From Kingella denitrificans ATCC 33394 (GTDB lineage: Bacteria > Pseudomonadota > Gammaproteobacteria > Burkholderiales > Neisseriaceae): DNA of 56,331 bases. Shown here one piece after another: positions 50,441 through 56,331 of the stretch. Both the position numbers and the translations under genes were made by a program. The notes beneath the pieces were generated by a model. The model saw only the letters and a program-made list of their open reading frames with translations. It made no database searches and had not been told where the DNA came from. The DNA lies in NCBI RefSeq assembly GCF_000190695.1, contig NZ_GL870929.1, positions 1,997,196 through 2,053,526 on the forward strand, given 5' to 3'. Positions within the stretch are counted from its first letter, which is position 1. Every line of letters begins with the position of its first letter.

Positions 50441-51358
50441 ATGAATCCGATGAAACTATCGCTGGGGCCGGTTTTGTTTTTCTGGCAGAAGGAAGCCCTG
50501 CTGGAATTTTACGCCGCCATGCTGGATGCGCCGGTGGATACCATTTATCTGGGCGAAGTGGTGTGTTCGCGCCGCCAGAAAATGCGTTTTGCCGACTGGG
50601 TCAGCCTGGCGGAAGATTTGGCGGAAAGCGGCAAGGAAATTATTCTGTCGTCGCAGGTGCTGTTGGAAAGCGAATCCGATTTGAAACGCCTGCGCAAAAT
50701 CACAGGGCAGGACAAATTTAAAGTCGAAGCCAACGACATGGGCGCAGTCAAACTGGCGCGCGAACACGGCATTCCGTTTGTCGCCGGCGCCAGCCTGAAC
50801 ATTTACAACGAAAGCACGCTGGCGCTTTTCCAAAAACTGGGCGCATACCGCTGGATTGCGCCGTCCGAGTTGAGCCGCGACAAAGTTGCCGAAATTATCA
50901 AGGTTTCAGACGACATTGAAACGGAGTTGTTTGCTTGGGGAAAAATGCCTTTGGCGTACTCTTCACGCTGCTTTACCGCGCGGCATTACAACCTGAACAA
51001 AGACGGCTGCGAATTCCGCTGCTTGGATTACGAGCAAGGCATGGATATGAATACCCGCGAGGGCAAACCGTTTTTAACCATCAACGGCATCCAAACCATG
51101 TCTTACGGCTGCCAAAACCTGCTGCCGCACCATGAGGATTTGCGGCAAATCGGCGTGAACATGCTGCGCCTGTCGCCGCAAATGCACGGCATGGCGGAAA
51201 TCGTCCGTATCCACCGCGACGTATTGGACGGCAAAACCGCCCTGGCAGACGCGCTGCCCGAACTGGAAAGACTGACCACCGGCACGCTGGTGGACGGCTA
51301 TTGGCACGGCCAGCCCGGTATCGAAGCCGTGAAGGAGGAATATTATGGCGTTGCCTGA
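50441..51358 (+). CDS. ubiV: O2-independent ubiquinone biosynthesis protein UbiV (peptidase U32 family)
   Basis: Partner of UbiU in anaerobic hydroxylation. The 305-residue U32-family protein has cluster cysteines at 42, 177, 190 and 194 (EVVCSRR, RCFTARHYNLNKDGCEFRC), matching the E. coli arrangement with a small offset. A GGGAGGAAAA site lies before the ATG, 12 bases after ubiU. Its end overlaps ubiT by 14 bases. An N. mucosa-type uptake core, TTCAGACGAC at 50905-50914, lies in frame. This is evidence that the coding sequence itself came from a genome with that dialect. Confidence 0.94.
   Translation: MNPMKLSLGPVLFFWQKEALLEFYAAMLDAPVDTIYLGEVVCSRRQKMRFADWVSLAEDLAESGKEIILSSQVLLESESDLKRLRKITGQDKFKVEANDMGAVKLAREHGIPFVAGASLNIYNESTLALFQKLGAYRWIAPSELSRDKVAEIIKVSDDIETELFAWGKMPLAYSSRCFTARHYNLNKDGCEFRCLDYEQGMDMNTREGKPFLTINGIQTMSYGCQNLLPHHEDLRQIGVNMLRLSPQMHGMAEIVRIHRDVLDGKTALADALPELERLTTGTLVDGYWHGQPGIEAVKEEYYGVA
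50905..50914 (-). repeat. N. mucosa-type uptake core (GTCGTCTGAA) inside ubiV
   Basis: Ten-base core of the foreign dialect embedded in coding sequence (codons for VSDDI). Confidence 0.7.
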
Positions 51359-51785
51359 AATCGTATTGCCCGCATGGGCGGGAAAAATCGGCGGCAAACT
51401 GCCGGGCAGGCCGCCGCGCTTCGCTTTGGTTTTTGCCCTCAACACCATGCTCAAACGCGGATTGCTGCCCGCCGACATGAGCTTGTTTGACGGCCGAACC
51501 TTTGAAATCGACGTATTGGACGCGGGCATCAAGGTGCGTTTCACCGCCAATGCCGAAAAATTTATTGATGCGGACTTCTTCGGCACACCCGATTTGCGCC
51601 TTGCCGCCAACGGCATCGACTTTATGCGCATGATGATGCGCGAGGAAGACCCGGATACTTTGTTTTTCAACCGCAAACTGCAAATCGAAGGCGATACCGA
51701 GCTGGGGCTGATTACCAAAAACCTGCTCGACAGCGTGGACTGGCCGTTCGGCGATTGGTTTTTGAAACGGCAGTTGTCTGACTGA
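51345..51785 (+). CDS. ubiT: Ubiquinone biosynthesis accessory factor UbiT (SCP2 domain)
   Basis: UbiT is a small SCP2-domain lipid-binding protein needed for anaerobic ubiquinone synthesis, thought to bind hydrophobic intermediates. The 146-residue protein has the family blocks FALVFALNTMLKRGLL, the SCP2 strands FEIDVLDAGIKVRFTANAEKF, and DPDTLFFNRKLQIEGDTELGLITKNLLDSVDW. It starts inside the end of ubiV, behind an AAGGAGG site. With its two neighbours it forms a complete ubiUVT operon. Confidence 0.94.
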   Translation: MALPEIVLPAWAGKIGGKLPGRPPRFALVFALNTMLKRGLLPADMSLFDGRTFEIDVLDAGIKVRFTANAEKFIDADFFGTPDLRLAANGIDFMRMMMREEDPDTLFFNRKLQIEGDTELGLITKNLLDSVDWPFGDWFLKRQLSD

Positions 51786-51829
51786 ACGCGTGGGGATATG
51801 GGCTTTAAACGGCTATAAACCCTGTGCAT

Positions 51830-51873
51830 TAAAAGCAGCCTGCACTTGTGAAATTAAAGTGCAGGCTGCTTTT
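51830..51873. terminator. Terminator of the ubi operon
   Basis: AAAAGCAGCCTGCAC and GTGCAGGCTGCTTTT, 45 bases past ubiT. The local dialect resumes here. Confidence 0.72.
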
Positions 51874-51903
51874 GCCGTATTGATTCCGTATTGGGAAAGG
51901 CAG

Positions 51904-51963
51904 GCTGCGGACGAATATGGAAGCGAACGCAATTTCACTTTGAATTTCAAAGCAGCCTGCACT
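51904..51963 (+). pseudogene. Displaced 3' end of the methyltransferase gene
   Basis: Reads ADEYGSERNFTLNFKA, then ACTGAARE and a stop. The first 16 residues match the C-terminal part of the methyltransferase at 48530-49135, with silent third-base differences. The continuation contains a king3DUS. No start or upstream domain is present. It is best read as the native end of the gene, separated by insertion of the ubi block. Confidence 0.75.
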
Positions 51964-52058
51964 GGGGCGGCACGGGAATAAAACACCGTTTGGCTATGGT
52001 TTTCACGATAATTTTGTTACACTGCCACCATCAACCCACGGAAACAAGGAGGAATAAG

Positions 52059-52709
52059 ATGAATTTCAACCAACTGATTAACCAAGTATTGGGCGCAGCG
52101 AAGCAATACGGCGACAAAGCGGCGCAAAGCGACACGCTTACCAAGCTGGGCGGCGGTGCGGCGGCGGCAGGTTTGCTGTCGATGTTCCTGAAAAAAGGCA
52201 AGGGGCAGCGAATCGCCCACGCGGGTTCCATGGCGGCATTGGGCGCGCTGGCGTATGCGGCGTATCAAAAATATCAGCAAAACCAGTCGGTCGGCAACGC
52301 GGCGCAGCAGGCAGCGGCCGCCGCACCTTTGGCATTGCCGGAAACCGCGTTTGCGGCGAACAACGACAGCGAAAACGCCGGCCGTGTGATTTTGCGTACG
52401 ATGATTGCCGCTGCGGCGGCGGACGGTTCGATTGATGAAGCCGAACAAAGCCTTATCCTGCAAGAAGGCGGCGAAGATGCGGAAACGCGCCAATGGCTGG
52501 CGGCAGAAGCCGCACGTCCCGCACAGCCTGCCGAGATTGCCCGCGAAATCGGCGGCGACACGGCTTTGGCGGCGGAGGCTTATTTGGCCGCGCGTTTGGT
52601 GTGCGCCGATTTGTCGCGCAAGGAAATCGTGTTTTTGTCGCAGTTGTCGCAGGCGTTGCAGCTGGACGATAAGTTGGTGGACAGTTTGGAAAAACAGGCC
52701 GGTTTTTAA
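52059..52709 (+). CDS. DUF533/TerB-like protein
   Basis: The 216-residue protein matches the DUF533 (YebE-like) pattern. An N-terminal MNFNQLINQVLGAAKQ is followed by a small hydrophobic Gly/Ala segment near 30-65 (KLGGGAAAAGLLSMFL, AGSMAALGALAYAAYQKYQQNQ). After an Ala-rich linker comes a TerB-like helical domain (VILRTMIAAAAADGSIDEAEQ..., LVCADLSRKEIVFLSQLSQAL). The start at 52059 follows a perfect AAGGAGG site. It is probably associated with the inner membrane. Function is unknown; E. coli relatives respond to envelope stress. Confidence 0.88.
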   Translation: MNFNQLINQVLGAAKQYGDKAAQSDTLTKLGGGAAAAGLLSMFLKKGKGQRIAHAGSMAALGALAYAAYQKYQQNQSVGNAAQQAAAAAPLALPETAFAANNDSENAGRVILRTMIAAAAADGSIDEAEQSLILQEGGEDAETRQWLAAEAARPAQPAEIAREIGGDTALAAEAYLAARLVCADLSRKEIVFLSQLSQALQLDDKLVDSLEKQAGF

Positions 52710-52716
52710 ACGTTTG

Positions 52717-52763
52717 GAAAAAGCAGCCTGCACCCCGTTTTCCAAAGTGCAGGCTGCTTTTTG
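52717..52763. terminator. Terminator after the DUF533 gene
   Basis: AAAAAGCAGCCTGCAC and GTGCAGGCTGCTTTTT, nine bases past the stop and 14 before hslR. Confidence 0.75.
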
Positions 52764-52776
52764 ATATGGGTAAACA

Positions 52777-53193
52777 ATGTCGAAACAACAACATGACAAC
52801 GAAGAACGCGACGACGAAATGCGTTTGGACAAATGGCTTTGGGCGGCGCGGTTTTTCAAAACCCGTTCGCTGGCCAGCAAGCAGATAGAGCTGGGGCGCG
52901 TGTCGGTGAACGGTGCGAAGGCGAAAACCAGCAAATATATTTCGGTGGGCGATGTGGTGGATTTGACGCTCAATTCGCTGCCGTACAGGCTGACGGTGCG
53001 GCAGTTGAACCACCAGCGCCGCCCTGCGCCCGAGGCGCGTTTGCTGTATTGCGAGGACGAGGCGGTGGCCAAGCAGCGCGAACAGCAGAAATTGCTCGAC
53101 CAAGCCAGCCGCATCACGGCGGCCTATCCGGACGGGCGGCCGACCAAGCGCGACAGGCGGCAGTTGGATAAGATGAAGCGGCAGGATTGGTAG
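52777..53193 (+). CDS. hslR: Heat-shock protein 15 (Hsp15), S4-domain RNA-binding protein
   Basis: Hsp15 binds the free 50S subunit carrying a stalled nascent chain and helps recycle it. The 138-residue protein begins with a short acidic tail, then the S4 domain MRLDKWLWAARFFKTRSLASKQIELGRVSVNG. The strand pair KYISVGDVVDLTL and a basic C-terminal tail (PTKRDRRQLDKMKRQDW) follow. All are typical of the family. It starts 14 bases after the terminator hairpin, and the ribosome site is poor (GGGTAAACA). Confidence 0.9.
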   Translation: MSKQQHDNEERDDEMRLDKWLWAARFFKTRSLASKQIELGRVSVNGAKAKTSKYISVGDVVDLTLNSLPYRLTVRQLNHQRRPAPEARLLYCEDEAVAKQREQQKLLDQASRITAAYPDGRPTKRDRRQLDKMKRQDW

Positions 53194-53232
53194 TCGGGCG
53201 GGATTTTGGAAGGTGCAGGCTGCTTTTGAAGA

Positions 53233-53262
53233 GTGGGTATGACGGCGATACGCCATGAAAAC
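53233..53262 (-). repeat. Short dispersed repeat, copy f (diverged)
   Basis: On the minus strand, CGGTTTTCATGGCGTATCGC then CGTCATACCCAC. It keeps the consensus ends with a changed middle, between an uptake core and the EamA gene. Confidence 0.55.
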
Positions 53263-53322
53263 CGTCTGATTATCAACAATAAATATGATGGACGTTTCAC
53301 GGAAGGTTTCGGAAAGGGTGCG

Positions 53323-54207
53323 ATGAATACGGAGCAGCAGAAAAAATACGCGCCGATGGGTTTGGTGGTCGGCTGCGTGGTGTTCGGGCTGGGCAGCGTA
53401 ATTGTGGCGCATGTGCCGGTGGGCGCTTATGCGATTGCGTTTTGGCGGCTGACGGTGGCGGCGGTGATTTTTGTGGTGCTGTCGCGCTGGTCGGGGCAGC
53501 GTTTCCCGGCCAACCGCCGCGCGCAACGTTTTGCTTTGCTGGCGGGCGCGATGTTGGGTGCGGATTTGTCGCTGTGGCACGAGAGCATTTACGCGGTGGG
53601 GCCGGGCATTTCCACGCTGCTGAACAGTTTGCAGATTTTTTGGCTGTCGATGATTGGCGTGCTGTGGTTTAAGGAGCGGTTGTCGCTGCTGCAAACGGGT
53701 AGCCTGCTGCTGGCGGTGGCGGGCGTGGTGCTGATTGGCAGCCCCGAATTCCGGCACAACGGCAACGCGCTGTGGGGTTTTGTGTCGGGCGTGGTGTCTG
53801 GGTTGATGCTGTCGCTGTCGATGGTGTTTGTCCGCAAGGCGCACCAAGAGGTGCATGTGCCGATTTTCCCGATGATGTTCCATGTGAGTTTGGGCGGCAT
53901 GGCGGCGCTGGTGTTGCCCATGTTGCTGTTCAATGGGCACAACTGGCTGCCGCAAACCTGGTCGGACGTGGGCTGGATTGTGGTCTATGGCGCGGTGATG
54001 CAGTGTTTCGCATGGGGCATGATTGCGTTTTCCATTCCGCTGCTGCCGCTCGGTTTGGCGGGCTTGCTGCTGCTGAGCGAGCCGGTGGCGGCCTTGGTCA
54101 TCGATTTCCTGTTTTTGGACAAGGCGATTAGCGGCATCCAATGGCTGGGCGCGGTTTTGACGATGGTGGCGATTTATTTGGGCTCGCTGAAAAAAGGCGG
54201 CTCGTGA
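53323..54207 (+). CDS. EamA/DMT-superfamily transporter
   Basis: Inner-membrane permease of 294 residues with ten expected membrane helices in two EamA repeats. The first spans about 10-140 (VVGCVVFGLGSVIVAHVPVGAYAIAFWRL...) and the second about 155-290 (ALWGFVSGVVSGLMLSLSMVFVRK...LSEPVAALVIDFLFL). The substrate is unknown; members export amino acids or other metabolites. I choose the ATG at 53323 after GGAAAGGG. A frame from 53233 would begin inside the dispersed repeat. A terminator follows. Confidence 0.88.
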   Translation: MNTEQQKKYAPMGLVVGCVVFGLGSVIVAHVPVGAYAIAFWRLTVAAVIFVVLSRWSGQRFPANRRAQRFALLAGAMLGADLSLWHESIYAVGPGISTLLNSLQIFWLSMIGVLWFKERLSLLQTGSLLLAVAGVVLIGSPEFRHNGNALWGFVSGVVSGLMLSLSMVFVRKAHQEVHVPIFPMMFHVSLGGMAALVLPMLLFNGHNWLPQTWSDVGWIVVYGAVMQCFAWGMIAFSIPLLPLGLAGLLLLSEPVAALVIDFLFLDKAISGIQWLGAVLTMVAIYLGSLKKGGS

Positions 54208-54210
54208 AGC

Positions 54211-54258
54211 AAAAAAAGCAGCCTGCACTTGTGGCAAATGAAGTGCAGGCTGCTTTTT
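54211..54258. terminator. Terminator of the EamA transporter gene
   Basis: AAAAAAAGCAGCCTGCAC and GTGCAGGCTGCTTTTT, a few bases after the stop. Confidence 0.78.
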
Positions 54259-54297
54259 CGTGTTCAAAATACCGGCGGCATTGCTTTGGCAGGCTGC

Positions 54298-54322
54298 ATG
54301 GCGTTGCGCCGCCATACCCACG
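54298..54322 (+). repeat. Short dispersed repeat, copy e
   Basis: ATGGCGTTGCGCCGCCATAC then CCACGC. It lies between two uptake hairpins; the CGCACGGTTTT part is missing. Confidence 0.65.
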
Positions 54323-54359
54323 CCGAACGGCCGCCCGTTGTCCAAGCATCCGCACATTC

Positions 54360-54405
54360 AAAAGCAGCCTGCACCCCGAAAAACAAGGTGCAGGCTGCTT
54401 TTTCG
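54360..54405. terminator. Terminator of fmt
   Basis: AAAAGCAGCCTGCAC and GTGCAGGCTGCTTTTT, just beyond the fmt stop on the minus strand. Confidence 0.72.
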
Positions 54406-54411
54406 TTTGAT

Positions 54412-55350
54412 TTATTCGGCATCGGAAAATACCGCACCGATGTCCAAGGTACGCCCGGCCAAGAATGCCTGCGCGCTCATGCGCTTGCTGCCCGCAGGCT
54501 GCAACTGGGTAATGCAGAGCGCGTTTTCGCCGCACGCCACCACGATGCCGTCCGCATCGGCCGCCAAAATGCGCCCGGCCTCGCCCTGCCGTTCAACGGG
54601 GTGCGCCTGCCAGATTTTGAGCGGCTGACCCTGCCGCAGCGTCCAGGCGGCGGGAACGGGATTGAACGCACGGATTTTGCGCGCCACGGTGTCGGCCGGC
54701 TCCGTCCAGCGGATTTTGGCTCCTTCTTTGCTCAATTTTTGGGCATAAGTAACGCCTTCTTCCGACTGCGGCACGGCGTGCAGGCTGCCTGTTTGCCGTA
54801 ATTGTTGCAAATCCGCGACAATGGCTTGCGCACCCAAATGCATCAATGCGTCGTGTACTTCGTTGGCCGTGTCGGTATCGGCAATGGCATAACGGTGCGT
54901 GCTGACCACCGCGCCCGTGTCCAGCCCCGCATCCATTTGCATAATGCACACGCCCGTTTCCTTATCGCCCGCTTCAATGGCGCGTTGAATCGGCGCGGCA
55001 CCCCGCCAGCGCGGCAGCAGCGAGGCATGGATATTCAGGCAACCGTGGCGCGGCGCGTCCAGCACTTCTTGCGGCAGAATCAGCCCGTAGGCCGCCACCA
55101 CCATCACATCGGCATCCGCCGAACGCAGCAGCGCCAAAGCCTCATCGTTGCCGCGCAGCTTGGCGGGTTGGGCAACGGTCAGCCCCAAATCCAACGCCGC
55201 CTGTTTCACGGGCGATGCCTGCTGCTGCATGCCGCGGCCTTTCGGGCGGTCGGGCTGGGTGAGGACGAGCGGGATGTCAAATCCGGCAGCGGCAATGGCA
55301 CGCAGGGCGGCGGCGGCAAAATCGGGCGTTCCGGCAAAGATGACTTTCAT
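54412..55350 (-). CDS. fmt: Methionyl-tRNA formyltransferase
   Basis: Fmt formylates initiator Met-tRNA, using 10-formyltetrahydrofolate. The 312-residue protein starts MKVIFAGTPDFAAAALRAI, with RPKGRGMQQQASPVKQ next. The catalytic block LNIHASLLPRWRGAAPIQRAI contains the Asn-His pair, and the later D in MQMDAGLDTGAVV completes the site. The C-terminal OB-type domain is complete. I use the ATG at 55350; a longer frame to 55440 reads through an uptake hairpin. It lies downstream of def in the same direction, the usual order. Confidence 0.96.
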   Translation of the reverse strand: MKVIFAGTPDFAAAALRAIAAAGFDIPLVLTQPDRPKGRGMQQQASPVKQAALDLGLTVAQPAKLRGNDEALALLRSADADVMVVAAYGLILPQEVLDAPRHGCLNIHASLLPRWRGAAPIQRAIEAGDKETGVCIMQMDAGLDTGAVVSTHRYAIADTDTANEVHDALMHLGAQAIVADLQQLRQTGSLHAVPQSEEGVTYAQKLSKEGAKIRWTEPADTVARKIRAFNPVPAAWTLRQGQPLKIWQAHPVERQGEAGRILAADADGIVVACGENALCITQLQPAGSKRMSAQAFLAGRTLDIGAVFSDAE

Positions 55351-55377
55351 AGATATCGGCTTTCTGAAGGGTTGGAC

Positions 55378-55438
55378 AAGGTGCAGGCTGCTTTTTGCGT
55401 TTCCGGCAAACAAAAAGCAGCCTGCACTTTTTCTGCGC
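55378..55438. repeat. Uptake-sequence pair between def and fmt (reversed order)
   Basis: GTGCAGGCTGCTTTTT precedes AAAAAGCAGCCTGCAC across 22 bases, the opposite order to the usual terminators. It may reduce read-through from def into fmt. Confidence 0.6.
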
Positions 55439-55444
55439 AAAGGG

Positions 55445-55948
55445 TTACAGGGTTTCGCGCTGGCGTTTTTTCAATTTCGATTTAATCCGCGACTGTTTGA
55501 GCGGCGACAAGTATTCCACAAACAATTTGCCGGCCAAATGGTCCAGTTCGTGCTGGATGCAGATAGCGAGCAAACCGTCCGCGTCCAAAGACTGCGGCTT
55601 GCCCTCCGTGTCCAGATATTCCACCGTAACCGTTTCGGCGCGGGACACCGTGTCATAAATGCCCGGCACCGACAGGCAGCCTTCCTCGAATGTGGTTTCG
55701 CCGTCTTTTTTGGTGATGGTCGGGTTAATCAGCGCCAAAAGTTGGTTGTGTTCCTCCGACAAATCAATCACGACCACGCGTTCGTGCACGTCCACCTGCG
55801 TTGCCGCCAAGCCGATGCCTTTTGCCGCATACATGGTTTCCGCCATATCGGCCACCAGGGTTCGGATGCGGTCGTCCACTTGTGCAACCGGTTTGGCAAC
55901 AATGTGCAGCCGCTCGTTGGGGTGTGTCAAAATAGGTAATAAAGCCAT
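55445..55948 (-). CDS. def: Peptide deformylase
   Basis: Def removes the formyl group from new proteins. The 167-residue metalloenzyme has the three motifs GIGLAATQ (44-51), EGCLS (89-93, Cys91 as metal ligand) and HELDH (133-137). The start MALLPILTHPNERL is typical. It is followed by fmt, and on its other side a LysM gene is divergent. The basic C-terminal tail (SRIKSKLKKRQRETL) is as in neisserial proteins. Confidence 0.96.
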   Translation of the reverse strand: MALLPILTHPNERLHIVAKPVAQVDDRIRTLVADMAETMYAAKGIGLAATQVDVHERVVVIDLSEEHNQLLALINPTITKKDGETTFEEGCLSVPGIYDTVSRAETVTVEYLDTEGKPQSLDADGLLAICIQHELDHLAGKLFVEYLSPLKQSRIKSKLKKRQRETL

Positions 55949-56107
55949 AATTATTGTCTTTCTAATGCAAAAATTTTTTCAAGGTGTGGCGAAGTTGTCA
56001 TTTTTCTTCACGAATATTGGCACAAAGCTAGCCCAAATGTTTTAAAATGCACTATTATTATGGTCATCCGTTAAATAATGTAATCTAAACTTAACCAGGG
56101 GATTCTG
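55949..56107. promoter_or_regulatory. Divergent promoter region of def and the LysM gene
   Basis: A 159-base AT-rich interval. TTTTAAAAT at about 56039 is a possible -10 for the rightward gene. No uptake sequence is present. I cannot assign -35 boxes firmly. Confidence 0.35.
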
Positions 56108-56331
56108 ATGCATAAATCTATTATAACCTTGCTTTGCGCAGCCGGCATGATTATTTCATCGCCCGCATTGGCAGAAAACCTGCGCATCCGCCCGAATGCG
56201 CCCGCACGCTACACCGTCAAACCCGGCGACACATTGTGGGGCATTTCCGGCAAATATCTGTACCGCCCGTGGAAATGGCCGGCATTGTGGAATGTTAACC
56301 GCCGCCAAATCCGCAATCCGCATTTGATTTA
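56108..56331 (+). CDS. LysM-domain secreted protein (partial, 3' end off window)
   Basis: The first 74 codons of a gene cut by the window edge. A signal peptide (MHKSIITLLCAAGMIISSPALA) is followed by RPNAPARYTVKPGDTLWGIS, the start of a LysM peptidoglycan-binding domain, then a WKWPALWNVNRRQIRNPHLI segment. Neisserial proteins of this type next to def carry one LysM domain and a long C-terminal part in the periplasm. CAGGGGATTCTG precedes the ATG. It is divergent from def. Confidence 0.85.
   Translation, partial: MHKSIITLLCAAGMIISSPALAENLRIRPNAPARYTVKPGDTLWGISGKYLYRPWKWPALWNVNRRQIRNPHLI

Overview
The window comes from a member of the Neisseriaceae, most likely Kingella oralis or a very close relative. 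The main evidence is the DNA uptake sequence. The 12-mer AAGCAGCCTGCA (the AA-king3DUS dialect described for K. oralis) or its 10-base core occurs about 100 times by hand count, mostly as inverted pairs behind genes. Gene content is typical of the family: narGHJI, proteobacterial-type GshA, NtrYX with a decayed AAA+ domain, and TamAB. Four 106-bp Correia-type (NEMIS/CREE-like) elements point the same way. I recognise no rRNA, tRNA, CRISPR array, prophage or transposase.

Layout. 0-3 kb: end of a nitrate reductase operon (narH, narJ, narI; narG lies off the left edge). 3-6 kb: a secreted protein of unknown function and glnS. 5.9-9.5 kb: a copper module (CueR-like MerR regulator, CopZ, a small membrane protein, CopA) with two MerR-type promoters that have 19-bp spacers. 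9.6-15.4 kb: accessory ground with two AT-rich small genes (one SUKH-like), a lone zinc/manganese ABC permease, leuC, two unknown small genes and a frameshifted GAD-like/DUF1851 gene. This looks like orphan immunity-gene territory. 15.6-21.3 kb: tamA-tamB. 21.5-24 kb: priA between two direct copies of the Correia element. 24-33.7 kb: mltB, gshA, a tail-anchored repeat protein, tyrA, lnt, pyk, lpxK. 33.7-39.1 kb: rsmB, a DUF4390 protein, ntrY, ntrX. 39-42.3 kb: DUF3460, an O-methyltransferase, tilS and a lipoprotein. 42.4-52 kb: alaS, a VOC protein, a CPBP membrane protein, a phytase-like secreted protein, a methyltransferase and ubiU-ubiV-ubiT. 52-56.3 kb: DUF533, hslR, an EamA transporter, fmt, def and the start of a LysM protein.

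Functional links. NarGHJI needs a quinol pool without oxygen. UbiUVT supplies O2-independent ubiquinone synthesis, and ubiU has a good FNR-like box at class II spacing. NtrYX is known in Neisseria to influence respiratory genes. Together these outline an anaerobic/nitrate respiratory lifestyle.

The most unusual part is 42.4-52 kb, which looks like a patchwork import from another Neisseriaceae genus. It carries uptake-sequence dialects foreign to this genome (AG-DUS, mucosa-type, Simonsiella-type, Eikenella-type). The second half of alaS has different valine codon use. A terminator-promoter block is duplicated 2.5 kb apart, and a displaced copy of the methyltransferase 3' end lies downstream of ubiT. 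I found no clearly new biological system. The import scar, the uptake-sequence-derived peptides inside proteins and the orphan immunity-like genes are the best leads.
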